Position numbers and translations under genes: made by a program. DNA of 64,000 bases, taken from positions 496,001-560,000 of the forward strand of contig JBLDXI010000016.1 in assembly GCA_047495785.1 (NCBI GenBank), in the 5' to 3' direction. Under the pieces are notes generated by a model. The model saw only the letters and a list, made by a program, of their open reading frames with translations. It did no database searches and had not been told where the DNA came from. Of the stretch, positions 1 through 11,940 are shown piece after piece (position 1 is the stretch's first letter; each line of letters opens with the position of its first letter). Origin of the DNA: Lepidodermella squamata. Lineage: Eukaryota > Gastrotricha.

Positions 1-109
1 ATTGTCTTTGGCAGCTAAATATATCAGATTATTGACTGAAAAAATGGATCATCGCGACGTTTGCGCCAAGTTGCACAAAGCGTGAACAATTGCGTCTAAG
101 ACCTATTAA

Positions 110-520
110 AGCAGCAGGAATGGGGGTCAAAGCAATAAACCACTTCTAAACCGATCGAGAGATTCACGTGATGTTATATTAGATGAGAAGAGCGCTGTAT
201 AATTCCTTTTTTTGTAAACAATGAGATAATTCGTAAAAAAACGTGGGAATTATAATCCCAGGTATTTCACCATATTTATCTGAATTTTTAGGATCCCCGG
301 CTTTGAATAAGCTCTCGCGCGGCAGGGTTCTAGAGTTTCAGTACATTTTCGTGTAACGGGCTAATTAATTGTACATTAGCTGGCATGTCAGGCAATGGAA
401 TCTTGGAAATACCCTTCTCCCTTCTCTTTGATAGCAAGTTTAGGTCTTCTATGTAGCCTAGATAAAGCGAGTTGTTTGACTTGGGTTTTTAATGCGAACG
501 AAGCCATAAACGTAGGAATA
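110..520 (-). repeat. Duplicated 5' flank of a receptor gene lying off the left edge
   Basis: This stretch matches, with many differences, the DNA upstream of the two minus-strand receptor genes at 3.7-4.0 kb and 9.75-12.2 kb. Shared landmarks are ggtcaaagcaataaac, then a block containing ggatttccgg/ggatccccgg, gaagctctc, and gctaattaatt. In the 5.9-9.6 kb unit the first landmark lies about 140 bp upstream of the start codon, so the start of a third tandem copy should fall close to base 1 or just outside the window. Bases 520-890 show no gene. Confidence 0.6.
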
Positions 521-890
521 ATAATAAGGCGAGAAATTTAATGCTCACCCTTCTATTGCGCCAATTTTGGCGACGTTTCGACACATTCATGTGCTATCAT
601 TTATTCCAGGCAAAACAAAGAAATAGGCTACAACATATATTGAGTGTAGAAAAAAGTACAACAAAGAGGATCAAATAGATAGCTTAGCTTTGATAGAGTC
701 CTTTTGATTAATGAGGTTAGGCTTGACTGATTAAATGAAGAGAACAAGGAATCATGAATTTTTCAAACAGGAGACACCGGCTACTAGAAATCTTGGTATG
801 TATTTAGTCCTCAGTCTTCAATTTTGGCCGTGTAGACCATAACAACTCGTTATAACAATTGGTCAACAACAGCTATTTCTGTTGATACAT

Positions 891-3605
891 TTATTGAACT
901 CCCAGCACTCCTTGAAAATAAGATCCAACTTTGGTCCAAATTCCGTCCTCACCGAGCCTCCGCAACTCTATTGGATAAATTCCAAGCTTGTTTGACCCAT
1001 CGATGTTGTAGTATCGGCCATGCAAGCCATCGATCATCGTCACATTCGACGCATCCGAGAATAATTTTGAAACTGAGGCTGTCTTAAGATCCGAAATTGT
1101 TCGATTCTCTGTAAAAATATTTGTTCCAAATTTGATATGTTTTCAGCTCTAATTTCGTGAGACAGCATTCTCAGTGCTTCAGTGCTGGAAACCAAAACTT
1201 GAATCACATAAACTGCATTTTCCGAAATTTTTTTTATATTTCGAATTTTGTCACTATTTTAAGATCGGAGCAATTTTGTCTGATCTCATTGACGTATTGT
1301 TACTCAGTTTTTTCATTTATTTCTTGAACATATATGAGTTGAAAATATTACCTTGGCTTAGTCGATTCGCTATATTTCCTAGAATTTTCCCAGTGTATAG
1401 CACCAGATCGTAGCATCTTGAAGATGGATGCGTTTTGACCGGAGAATCGTTGCCCAAATCAGCAATTTTCGCGTTCATAACTTGATCAAACTCATCCGCC
1501 GAAAGCTGCGAACCATTCACGTAATCACGCGGCGAAAAAGTTGAAATAGGCGCCTCCGTAATAGAAACGACCGAATCATTCATGACTTGTCTCACGGCCC
1601 CATATGGACATTTTCTTTCATAATGATAACTCGAATGCCCAAGAGCGTCTTCCGATTCGGCACCTGTGACTAGAATTGTAACATTTGGCCCGTAAAGTCC
1701 GTAACGAAAAAGTTGACAAAATGCATCGTAGAGCGAAGCAACGTTAACAATAATCAAATTGGGATTCTGCAGTCGCAAAGCCTCGCCGTAGTTATAATCG
1801 CCAGAAATGTAATGTCGCCGCGCAGTTATATTGCGATTCGAAAATCGTCCAATTAAGGAAGCTTCAAACTAAAGTTAATATTTTAAAATTAAAACAAATC
1901 GTGGTTGGAAATTTTGAAATAAAAAAATCAAGAATTTTACAGTTTCGAAGTGCCTATTTGTACATAATTTTCAAAAGTGACCTACTTGTTATTTCACGAA
2001 TTTTTAGGGGTTTCATGGTTAGGATTAGGGTTGGCGTTGGGGTTCGTTTTGAAAAAGCGAATGTTCAAATGGGCAAAAGGTACCACATAATTATATGCAA
2101 ATACGAGCACCTTTCAAGTTTTTATAATTTCAAAAAGTTCTAAATTTTGAACTTCAAATTTATTTAAAATATTTTTATCATTCGTGCTTGGAAATTTTAA
2201 AAATTCTCAACATCGATTTTTATTGAATTAAATTTAATTAAAAAATAATAATTTATAATTGTAATCGGGTCTACAAATTGATGATATTTACCTCTCTGCA
2301 TGCAGTTACCGAAACATCAGTGACAACGGCGATGTTAACGGCTTTTTTTGTTACGATTTTCATCGCTATCAATTTTTCAACGAATTGCGTCATGACGTCA
2401 GCAGCAAAATCGGATATATAAGGCACCAGAGCGCGAACATTTTCCAATCGATCACGTCCAGCCGGAGCGTAGTAGCTGACCTAAATTCACGGCGTGAATA
2501 GTCAATTTTCAGCTAAACTTAAGGAGGCTTGCCATGGTTATATTGAAAGCTGAAGCGACCCTCGCAAGATTGTTGCGCTCTGTTGATCGGAAGCAGTCGC
2601 CCAAGGTCAGATGAATAGGTAAGCGATCGGGGTAGTCAGGAGATGAACTCCAGGTCTTGAACGTTCTCGAAATTGCCACTGAAGCCTGACACTGAAACGA
2701 AAAAAATCCCATCAAAATTACACGTAAGACAAAAGTGCTAAATCTCTCTCGAAAGTTTCCGAGTTGTTACTACTAAATAAATAACACAGTAACTATTTGA
2801 ATATGGATTCCGATGTTAATTCTTGCTAATTACATAAAATTACATGAAATTGTCACTGCAGTACTGCGGAGAACAATGGGATCCAGTGCTATTGTTCAGC
2901 GCAGTACCCGGGCCGCCGGGCTCGGGCCTCTGGAATCGGGTCGTCGGGCTTGGGTCGCCGGGCTCGGGTCATCCTACAACCAACGCCCACCCCGACAATT
3001 TTACCAAGTCCCGGCCCGAGCCCGGCAGCCCGGGTACTGCGCTGAACAATAGCACTGGATCCCATTGTTCTCCGCCGTGCTCTGGCTGGCACCTTGGCCG
3101 GCCCGTGTGCGATGAAGCGTGATTCTCTCGAATTTATTAAATTTACAGTAAACGTCGCATACGGGCATGTTTTAAACCGGCCCGAGCGCAGAGCGGCAAA
3201 TCAATGCTACCCGTCTGCGTACGGGCCGGCCGGAGCGCGTACGGGCCAAAATCGGGCTCGGGCCCCAACATTACCACATACCGCATCATCTAACAACTCG
3301 AGTCGCAGTTCATAGCCAGGCAGCCAATTCGGGTCCATGTGCAATCGTTCGAGAGCGATTTCCATAGCTTTCGTGCACAGCAAACCGATAGGTTTGCTCG
3401 TGAACAAAGTACTGTAGGTTACAGCGGCCGTCATTGTCACAATTTTGCTCCTGTTGCTTGGCGCCTTGAAAACGTGCTGCTGCAACGTAGCTTCCATCCG
3501 GCTGTACTTTGTTATTGGCGTAGCACTCTGTTCGTAGCTGTGAACTAATCCGAAGAATAATGGGAGACAACCGCTGGTTATCGTTATCGCAATCAAAATA
3601 TTCAT
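891..3605 (-). CDS. Secreted GABA-B/ANF-receptor-like ectodomain protein without membrane helices
   Basis: This gene predicts a 468-aa protein. It resembles the ligand-binding half of GABA-B-type class C receptors and is probably secreted. Exons on the minus strand are 3605-3282, 2691-2533, 2480-2292, 1868-1352 and 1108-891, and the reading frame stays open throughout. The first exon gives a signal peptide (MNILIAITI..) and the family block CTKAMEIALERLH..WLPGYELRLELLDD. Exon 4 carries RYGLYGPN and SRCYDLVLYTGKIL, both conserved in the full-length paralogs. Exon 5 (ENRTISDL.., GRYYNIDGS..LGIYP) aligns with the last ectodomain exon of the paralogs, but then ends at a stop overlapped by AATAAA, before any helix. 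Intron 2 has a GC donor (ATG|GCAAGC). Intron 1 (about 590 nt) holds a GC-rich foldback element. The protein could be a decoy or soluble binding protein, or a decaying receptor whose frame is still open. Confidence 0.72.
2866..3075. mobile_element. GC-rich foldback element in receptor intron 1
   Basis: Arms 2866-2928 and 3013-3075 are inverted copies of 63 nt differing at only one position. They enclose 84 nt with repeated gggctcggg-type words. The strong GC richness contrasts with the AT-rich surroundings. GC-rich words of the same kind (ggcccgagc, gggctcgggcc) continue to about 3270, so the whole insertion may span about 2850-3275. This looks like a non-autonomous hAT-type or foldback element. 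It lies in intron 1 of the 0.9-3.6 kb receptor gene, and the donor at 3281-3280 lies just beyond its right edge. Confidence 0.7.
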
Positions 3606-4290
3606 TTAATACTGCGTTTTCTCTGTAATTCCAATATAATGGATTACAAATACTGCACAATGCGTGACCTAGTTAATTGTCATTTGACCTAAAGTATTCA
3701 AACAAGCTTATAAAGCTTATAAACTGATAGAGGATAGAGCGATTGATGTCGATTATCATTATGAGCATTTTTCTATTTTAACCGAAAATATTTGAAGAAA
3801 ATTCTGTTTTTTCACTCTTCCCAGGTATTCTTTGAATTTATAGGATTTCCGGATTTGAGGAAGCTCTATTGGGGGAGACTTTCGATTTTCACTACATTTC
3901 TAGTTCCGGCTAATTAATTTGACGATCGCGTGCTCGTCTCCGTAAATTGAATCCTGAAAATATTATTCCTTCAATTATAGAAAACTAGGAGCTTCGAATC
4001 TAGGAGAGATAAATTTATTTATCTCTGCTTCTAACATCCTGGAAAAATACGCGCACTATTATAATGCGCAGTTTTTTTGTACCTACACCCTACACTAGCT
4101 ATATTCATCTGCGTGGCCAATGAAAGTCGTCCCCCACCCAGTGGGCGGAGCTTAGACGGTCTATATAAGCCTTATATAGATCCTTATTATATATCTGAGT
4201 TTTTCTGTCCCTTATCTTGTAAGGGACCGAAAAGCTCAGATTATTTAGTTGCTGAACGACCGTCACAACCGTTTTGATAGATACGCTGAA
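3606..4290. other. 5' flank of the first receptor gene; no gene seen
   Basis: This is the upstream region of the minus-strand gene starting at 3605. Bases 3700-3960 are shared with the flanks at 110-520 and 9750-12200 and mark the tandem duplication unit. The empty target site of the 9786-11937 transposon (gcgattgatgtcg) is preserved here near 3740-3752. No open reading frame here is convincing. Confidence 0.5.
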
Positions 4291-4329
4291 CTTCACGAGC
4301 TGTTCAGAAAATCTGCCGCCCAGCATCAC

Positions 4330-4845
4330 CTTCCGACGATTGGATTGCTGGAACGACAGCTGTGACTGCTGGTAAATATCAATTCATTTGGTTTGAATGA
4401 TGACTTATTGACTTGATACATCAGGATATGGGGTCTAGCCAATTCCGGTGGAGCTATATCCGATATTCTGAGATACATCACAACGCCGATTGTTAGCAAA
4501 GCCGCATGCCAAACTTCATGGGGTACCGACTCAATAACCGACAGGCTTGGCGATTATTTCAGTGACTCATCAATCAGACATTGCTAATCGAGTTACTTTA
4601 AACATATTACAAAAATGGGGTGTATCAGCCTGTCATGGGGATTCTGGTGGCTCTGTCATGTCCTACTCGCACGGCTATTACAAGCTGTGAAGCATCACTT
4701 CGTTCGGCGACACATTCTGCAGTGCCACCTACTCCGTTCACACCCGTGTGGCATCGTACTTGGATTGGACTGCCACCAATGCAGTTGCCACCACTGGCTA
4801 TGTTTTATCCCAGTGTGCAATCCTGGGTCATATTCGTCTTACATC
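4330..4845 (+). pseudogene. Degraded trypsin-like (S1) serine protease fragment
   Basis: Several S1-family landmarks appear in order but in different frames. Around 4336-4372 there is DDWIAGTTAVTAG, followed by a short intron (4373-4424). Then come ANSGGAISDILRY and TPIVSKAACQ in the second exon. The active-site serine motif ACHGDSGGS lies at 4628-4654, and SITSFGDTFCSATYSVHTRV..YLDW at 4691-4780. Stops fall at 4585-4587 and 4688-4690. The frame before and after 4585 differs, and the exon joined at 4425 needs a small indel to stay in frame. The catalytic His and Asp region was not found upstream. This is a broken C-terminal half, lying between two receptor copies on the opposite strand. Confidence 0.72.
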
Positions 4846-5576
4846 AAGTGCGAATGTTTTCTATGAATAGAGGAATGATTCTTTTTTTCTCTTTTTCAAA
4901 CTGCTTGCTGCTCGAATTTCAATAAGAACCTTTCTGCAAACATGCTGATAGGCGGAATTGTTTAATATTGTTCCCCGTAAATCAGGAAAAAATAATCATG
5001 CCTCTCTACTTCAGTTGACAAGCCTTTTCATGTCAAATTGTAGATTCAGATTCAAAGGTGAGCAGATATCAGACGCCGATGAAATTTACCACGAAGCGCC
5101 TCGAATTTTACGTTTAAACTATTCAACGCGCAAAATAGTTGGAATTTTAATTATTAAAGATTGCAGGGAGAAATTTTTCAAAACTTCAGGCGCCAGGCAG
5201 AATGGTCCGGTTTAGACCAAGTCCGGATTATTATTTTATACCGCACGGAGTCCGTATTGGGAAATGTAACGTTAACTTCAGGATTTTTCACATTTTACGT
5301 ACTTCAAAGTCATTCAAGTCGTACTTTTTCACATAAATAATTGAACTACATACATGCTAGATGTTAGATCTGGGATGATTATGGCCGGTTGAAAAATTGA
5401 CGAGGTGTTTCGTGCCAAGCAGGTGCCTGCATTTTCCTCCAAATCTTCTGCAAAATTGACCATCATGCCTAAGCCGACTCAGACCCTATAATCCGTCCGG
5501 TTTAGAAAGTAATTACAATGTGAAGTCCACACGTTTGGATCGAGCCACCCGAATATATTTATTCGGAATATATTTT

Positions 5577-5660
5577 ACCGGAACCAAATTTACGGTGAGC
5601 GGAACCTAATTTACTGTAGCGGAATCTAATTTACTGTAGCGGAACCAAATTTGCTTTCTG
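5577..5660. repeat. Short tandem repeat, about 20-bp unit
   Basis: Four to five imperfect copies of a unit like cggaacctaatttactgtag follow one another. A related cggaacctaattt word occurs alone near 34600. No coding function is suggested. The surrounding 4870-5860 region otherwise shows no gene. Confidence 0.6.
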
Positions 5661-7258
5661 CGGAACCGAAGTCGAAACATGCCAAGAGTCATTTTTTGAA
5701 TATTTATACGAATTTTAGGCTAAGCATGAATTCTGAATTGAACTTTCCGTCTGATGAAGAATGTTGCGCTGAATTCACTGGTGAATTTTCTAGAATTATT
5801 GATGATAAGTGTCTTCGAAATTGATAAAGACATCGAGCAAGTAATTAATTATGATAAACAACTTATTTTAGCCATAGAGAACAACATAAAGTAAACATCC
5901 AACTAGACAACGGTTAGAAGAAATTTTTAAAAATGATTGGCGAAATTTTTTACCGCCGATGGCTTCTTCAATCAATATAATCTTGTTGAACTTCAAGTGT
6001 TTCTTGAAGGAATGTTCCAGATTTAGTCCAGTCCTGCAAATGTCTCCTGCAGCGAGCCTTCGCAACTCAAGTGGATAGATTCCAAGAATTTTTGACCCGT
6101 CGATGTTGTAGTATTGGCCATGCAGGCCGTCGATCATCGTCACATTGGACGCTTCGGAGAATAACTTTAAAACGGACGCTGTCTTCATATCTGAAATTTG
6201 TCGTTTCTCTGAAAAATGGTTGTTAGAAAAAATCAAATGATGTATAATAACGCTAATATTAACAATAATTGACAGTCCTAGGAACTGGAACTTAAACCTT
6301 ACATTGCCCGATTATCTGAAATTGTTTAATTTATTGAATTGAAGATTTTTTCTCAATTTTCGGATCAAATAGATATTTTCTGAAGTCATTCGACATTTTA
6401 AGATAATTGTAATATGTTATCTAATTTTTGAAGTTTTGAACAAGAAAGTTATAAATTGATTACCTTGGCGAAGTCTATTCGCTATATTTCCGAGAATTTT
6501 CCCTGTGAATAGCACCAAGTCGTAGCATCTTGAAGCTGGATACGTTTTGATCGGAGAATCATCGCCCAAATCAGAAATTTTTGCATGCATTGCTTTATCA
6601 AACTCAGCCGCTGAAAGCTGAGTGGAATCCACGTAATTACGCGGCAAAAAGGAGGTGGTAATCGGAACCTCCGTAATGTGAACGACCGACGCAGTCATAA
6701 CTTGTCTCACGGCCGCCCGGGGACATTTCCTTTCGTAATAATAATTCGAATACCCAAGAGCGTCTTCCGATCCGGCATCTTCGACTAGAATTGTGACATT
6801 TGGCCCGTAAAGTCCGTAGCGAAAAAGTTGACAAAATGCATCGTAGAGTAAGGGCACGTTTAAGATAATTAAATTAGGATTCTGCCGCCGCAAAGCCTCG
6901 CCGTAGTTGTTATCGCCGGAAATGTAATGTCGCCGCGCAGTAATGTTGCGACTCGAAAATTGTCGGATCAAAGAAGTTTCAAGCTAAAGTAAAAAACAAT
7001 CGTGGTTGTAAATTTTGAAAACAAAAAACTGGATTTTTTCGATGATTTCATCAAATTTTCAGTTTTCATTTTTTAATTTATTTTTTATCATTTGTATGAT
7101 TGGATATTTGGAAATTAAAAATATTTGGAATTCAGATTTTTTATTGTTGAATTAAATCAAATTAGGACAAATTTTTAAAATAGCAATTCGGCTTATAAAT
7201 TGGTGATATTTACCTCTCGGTATGCAGTTACCGAAGCATCAGTGACAACGGCGATATT

Positions 7259-8508
7259 GAGGGTTGTGATCGAAACGAGCAAACATTTATTCCAGCCTAT
7301 TCCACGCTATTCCACGCTTTATCCCACGCTATTCCTTGATTAACTTGGCGAAACCTTCTCAATTACGAAAATTTTGCTGCAAAAGAGGTGATCGAAAGAA
7401 GCAAACACGCAAAAACGCACTCTATTTCAGAGTAGATTCGAAGTAATCGCGAATTTCTGCGAAAATAGCTGTAATTTATTTATTTTCGTCGATTTTTGTG
7501 GGATAAAACGAGAATTTTGGGGTAAAATCTGCACCCCAGTCCGGACTGTGTCATAAATTTGCTTCAAAATGAGCAAATCGAGTGAAAATTTCAGAAAAAG
7601 CTGCGATGATTCACCGATGATTCGCCGTAAAATTGCGCAACAGTTGACGTTTCGATCTAAAAAAGTCAATATTGCGTTTAGATATTACCTTTGCCTCCAA
7701 ACCTTGCCACCCGGCCTAGTGGCCAAGCAAGGTTAGCGCGACCTCTTACACGGTTCAGAGCTCAACAAAGCACACCTTTAATAATCGATTTTCTGGCCGT
7801 TTTAGTAATCACGTGAAAACATGGATATGAAGATTTGTGAACTAATGAATGAGCGTTGATCGTGTTTTTGGCTAACATCTTCACAAATTGGAGGCGTATA
7901 GCTACCGGCAGTCGGATTTTCAATAGCAGGGAAGTTGAGATTAATCAAGTTTTTGGGGTTAGTCATTCATCCGAAGTCGGCTCGAAACTAGCAACAACAA
8001 TATTGGGCAAAAGACATCATCCGAAAAACGTGTTAGCGGTTAGCGGCATTGAACAATGTCAACCTAACTTCGTTGTCTTCGTCACTAATGACACTAACCC
8101 TGCCTTTCACGATTTCAACACTCATTTCTATTTCTATTAGATATGATTCGCATTGAGATGAACACCCGCTGAAATGCGTCTTGTCCGGCTCCTAATTCCG
8201 TGACATTAAAAAATGAGCGAAAATACATGAAAATATGGTTCAAATTTTACAAAATGGCACTGAATTTGCAAAGTCAACCGGAATGCAGGCGTGCATTGTT
8301 ACAGTGTTACTTCATAATCGCGATTATTGCGCGTTATTGGGACCATTGTTACTCAACACAAGATAAATTGTAAATCTTAATTTGCCATCGAATTTCTTCC
8401 GAGAATAGCGCAAACCTAATGCCGGGACAAATTTACTGAGAGAAATAACAAATAATTCTCGAAAGCTAAAATGACACAAATTATTTGCTTCTTTCGATCA
8501 CAACCCTC
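7259..8508. mobile_element. 1250-bp non-autonomous DNA transposon inside receptor exon 3
   Basis: The ends are inverted repeats: gagggttgtgatcgaaa at the left and its complement tttcgatcacaaccctc at the right, extending to about 27 bp with mismatches (gcaaa). The flanks carry ATT at 7256-7258 and 8509-8511. The paralogous gene at 2330-2340 shows the site with a single copy. A subterminal copy of the end lies at 7386-7411. No transposase-like reading frame is visible. A 3-bp target duplication would suit PIF/Harbinger, but that assignment is inference. Confidence 0.75.
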
Positions 8509-8577
8509 ATTAACGGGTTTCTGTAGTACGCTATGCTCGAATTGGGTCATGACGTAAGCGGTTGAATCGGATATATA

Positions 8578-8770
8578 GGCAGACCGCCATAACAGCGAAT
8601 ACCCGAAACAGCGAACGCGACAAAACAGCAAAAAATCTAATTTGCAACATAACAGCGATTTTAATATGGCACATTACACAGCATTTTGGGGAGGATTTTT
8701 CGCTGTTTCGTCGCTTTCGCTGTTATGTCGGTTTCGCTGTTCTGCGCATTCGCTGTTTTGACGTCCTACC
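8578..8770. mobile_element. 193-bp MITE with aacagcgaa subterminal repeats
   Basis: The left end ggcagaccgccataacagcg matches the inverted right end ggtaggacgtcaaaacagcg with mismatches. The word aacagcgaa recurs several times near both ends. The element is flanked by ggatatata at 8569-8577 and 8771-8779, a 9-bp duplication as expected for Mutator-like elements. The uninterrupted site is seen in the paralog near 2418-2427. Confidence 0.75.
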
Positions 8771-9785
8771 GGATATATAAGGCACCAGAGCGAACACATT
8801 ATCCAAGCGATCATTTCCGCTATTTTCTGCAGCCGAAGCGTAGTAGCTGACCTAAATTACAAGAGAATAAGTAGTTCGTTTTCGATCGAAATTAACGAGG
8901 CTTGCCATGGTTATATTGTAATTAGAAGCGACCCTCGCAAGCGTATTGCGCTCTGTTGATCGGAAGCAGTCGCCCAAGGTCAGATGAATTGGTAAGCGAT
9001 TGGGGTAATCAGGCGATGAACTCCACATCTTGATCGTTCTCGAAATTGCCACTGGAGCCTGACACTGAACGAAAAAAAATCCCATCAAAATTACACGTAA
9101 GACACAAGTGCCGAATCTCTCAAGAAAGTTTCCGAGTTTTTACTTTCTAAATAAATGAGAGTCTTTAGTATGGATTCCAATGTAAATTATTGCTATTACA
9201 TGAAATAAGAAAAATTTACGATTTCAGAAAAAAATTGCTTAACTGCCTATAATCTTAATTTCTCGATTTGCCGTTTTCTTCGTAATTCGTAAAATTACCC
9301 AATCATCTAACAGCTCGAGTCGCAATTCATAGCCAGGCAGCCACATCGGGTCCATGTGCAATCGTTCGAGGGCGATTTCCATAGCTTTCGTGCACAGCGG
9401 ACCGACGGGTTTGCTCGTGAACCAAGTATTGTAGCTTACAGCCGCTGTTTTTGTCACGATTTGCGTCCTGGCGTCCTGCGGATAGAAACCGCGCTGCTGC
9501 AACGTATCTTCCATCGGGCCGGACCTTGACATCGGCGCAGCACTCTGTTCGTAGCTGTGAACGAATCCGATGAATAATGGCAGACAGACGATGGTTATTG
9601 CAATCAATAAAATATTCATTATATACCATACAATTATCTGCATTATTTCGAAAAAACGTTTACTATTACTTTATTACTATTACTTCCAAGCCCTGTTTTA
9701 CATGGAATTTGACCTAGGTATATCATTTTATTCGAACATTCCTGTTTTGAGAGCGAGGTCAAAGCAATAAACTGATAGAGCGATT

Positions 9786-11937
9786 GGGTGGTATTCTCGA
9801 AGCAGTTTACATTAAAACCAAGTTTTATAAGACCAAACCAAAAACATTTTCGGTATGAACAAGACCAAGAGCTTATTCTTGCGTATATAAAACGAGTTCA
9901 GTTTCTGATCGGGGATTAACTGTAGACTTTATTAGACTAATTAGGTTGCGTAACAATCACGTTAAAATTACGAAAAATTTGGAAATTAACTTTGAAATTA
10001 GAATATGTTGGAAAATGTGGAATTGTTGGAATAGGGAACCGGGTGCCCTAATTTCGGCCACCTCATCCAGTTACGCTAATACCTTGAGTTTGATACCGTT
10101 AAATTCGTCTCGGCAAGCCTAACGTGGAAATGGCCTTTGATGCTTTACCTGGGAGCTTTTCCTTGACGACGTGATGCCTGAAACTCGGGTGTTTATGGCT
10201 ACAAAGCACTCGAGAACGACATGACCCCCTCGCCTGCATTTGTAATTATTTTTTGCTGCACAGCCTTAGTGTCCAAATTTCGGCCAGTGGCCGAGGTTAG
10301 GCCACAGCGACCGAATTTAGGAAGCGGCCAAAATGAGGGATTCCTGCTCTACGGATGGGCGGTACAGCCTGGTTAACTAGGATGTTGGGGAACATTTTCT
10401 CCTACTATCGGCTAACCCGAGCCCTTTGCCAAAAATCGAAAAATTGGCAGGCCAATATTAAATGAATTCCCGGCTGTCTGTGGTTCATGCGATCATTTCG
10501 ATTCGATTCAAGTTAATTGACAATTCTCGGCGATTTTTCATGAAAGCCCTGATATTCCAAATTATTACCCTTTATCGAACCACCTGGCCGGGAAAATGAC
10601 TGCCATACTAAATTGGCTAAATCAAAACACCGTCCAAAACAGATAAAATCAATTCTTGGAGGTAGAAGCGATTTTGACGAAATTGGGTAGCTTGTGTGGC
10701 ACGTGATTTAACATGGCCGCGTTTGTTTATATGAACCATCTGGCCCAAACTAGCATGATGATTTATTGCTTCATTCCATTTAAATTTCACATATTTTTCG
10801 CGCATTTTACACGTAAAAATCGGCCAGGTTACCCTATCATTTTCAGGTAACTCAGCTCATTTGTTTACTAGATGTTATCTCGAGTCGAATGACTTTGGCT
10901 GTGGCATTATTTTACGATCCCAGAATTGGGATATAGTTATGTCACATTAATCTCAGCCTGAAATTGATCACTTGTCTACCTTTAATTTAAGATTTTAAAT
11001 ATGAATGCAGGCTGTAGCGCGAGTACTAAATAATTTATTGTCCGAAAAATAAGATACAATTTTTTGATTAAATTAGCGATTAAATTAGCGAGAAGGTGAA
11101 TTTATTAGCCAATGAAAACGAAGGCTACTGAATATGAATCCACAAAATTCACTAATCGTTTCATATGAGAAATATTCAGATTTATTCAAATCGAGACAGC
11201 TTATTTTCTATTTTTATAGCCAGGCAGGAAACCCCTTCAAAAAATTTCTGCTGAACAAATGTAGGTACATTCCGATGTAATAACGCGGGTGAATAAAATA
11301 TCGGAATATGCAAATTTATCAGTCTTCTTAAATTAAGCTCATCGGAAGAGGTGGTTTCAGAGTTTTTCATGAAATTTGTTTTTCGCTAATGCGTAAAGTT
11401 TCGTCGCCTATTAGCCGAGATTAGACCCTGTCCTCAGTCTTAGCCTTAGATCGGTATAGAGTTCTCGTTACTTCATCCATGCAAACTGTTGAACTGGTTC
11501 GTATTCACTACGCGGGGCTAATCTTGGGTTCTAATATCGTTTTTAGATCTCGGGTTTCAGTTTTCTCGCTCATGAGAAGCTGAAACCAGATTTTTCTAGA
11601 AAAAAAATCCAAATGCGTAGACCTGGTAGGGGGCAGGTCTACAGCTCATGGGTAAATTTGGACTGAACAGGCGGTTTAAACGGGGAGTTGGAAACAGTTC
11701 GGTTTTAAAATTTAAAACTTGGTTTTAAAGAAAGCCATCCATCGCCGGATTAACAGCTATTTTAGCCGTTTGTCCCAACTTCTGTGTTTCATAACAATTG
11801 AATGTACCAAAAGAACAATCGACAAAAATTCGTGGACAATCCTAAAACCAAATGCTAATTTGATTTGGTCTACATGAAACCAGGTCTATACCCAGTTTGG
11901 TCTTAACATCGACAAAACCGCTTCGAGAATACCACCC
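9786..11937. mobile_element. 2152-bp non-autonomous DNA transposon with 22-bp terminal repeats
   Basis: The element begins gggtggtattctcgaagc and ends with the inverted copy gcttcgagaataccaccc. The flanks carry ATT at 9783-9785 and 11938-11940. The duplicated receptor flank near 3740-3752 keeps the unoccupied site. No reading frame longer than about 60 codons lies inside, so no transposase is encoded. It uses the same 3-bp target (ATT) as the element at 7259-8508, though the terminal sequences differ. Confidence 0.78.
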
Positions 11938-11940
11938 ATT

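Larger units (their letters stand above)
5868..9619 (-). pseudogene. GABA-B/ANF-receptor-like ectodomain gene disrupted by two transposon insertions
   Basis: This is the close paralog of the 0.9-3.6 kb gene. Exons on the minus strand are 9619-9299 (signal peptide, then CTKAMEIALERLH..WLPGYELRL), 9064-8906, an interrupted third exon starting at 8851, 6983-6464 (RYGLYGPN, SRCYDLVLFTGKIL) and 6208-5868. The third exon is split into three pieces. A 193-bp element sits at 8578-8770, and a 1250-bp element at 7259-8508. The last piece ends at the donor after 7214. Intron 2 has a GC donor after ATG, as in the paralog. The last exon runs on past the family block to a different end and encodes no seven-helix domain. 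Unless both insertions are spliced out as introns, the product is truncated. Confidence 0.75.

Noticed and set aside
7710-7760. tRNA-like words (agtggccaagcaaggttagcg) inside a transposon
   Set aside because: No acceptor or anticodon stem could be paired around them.
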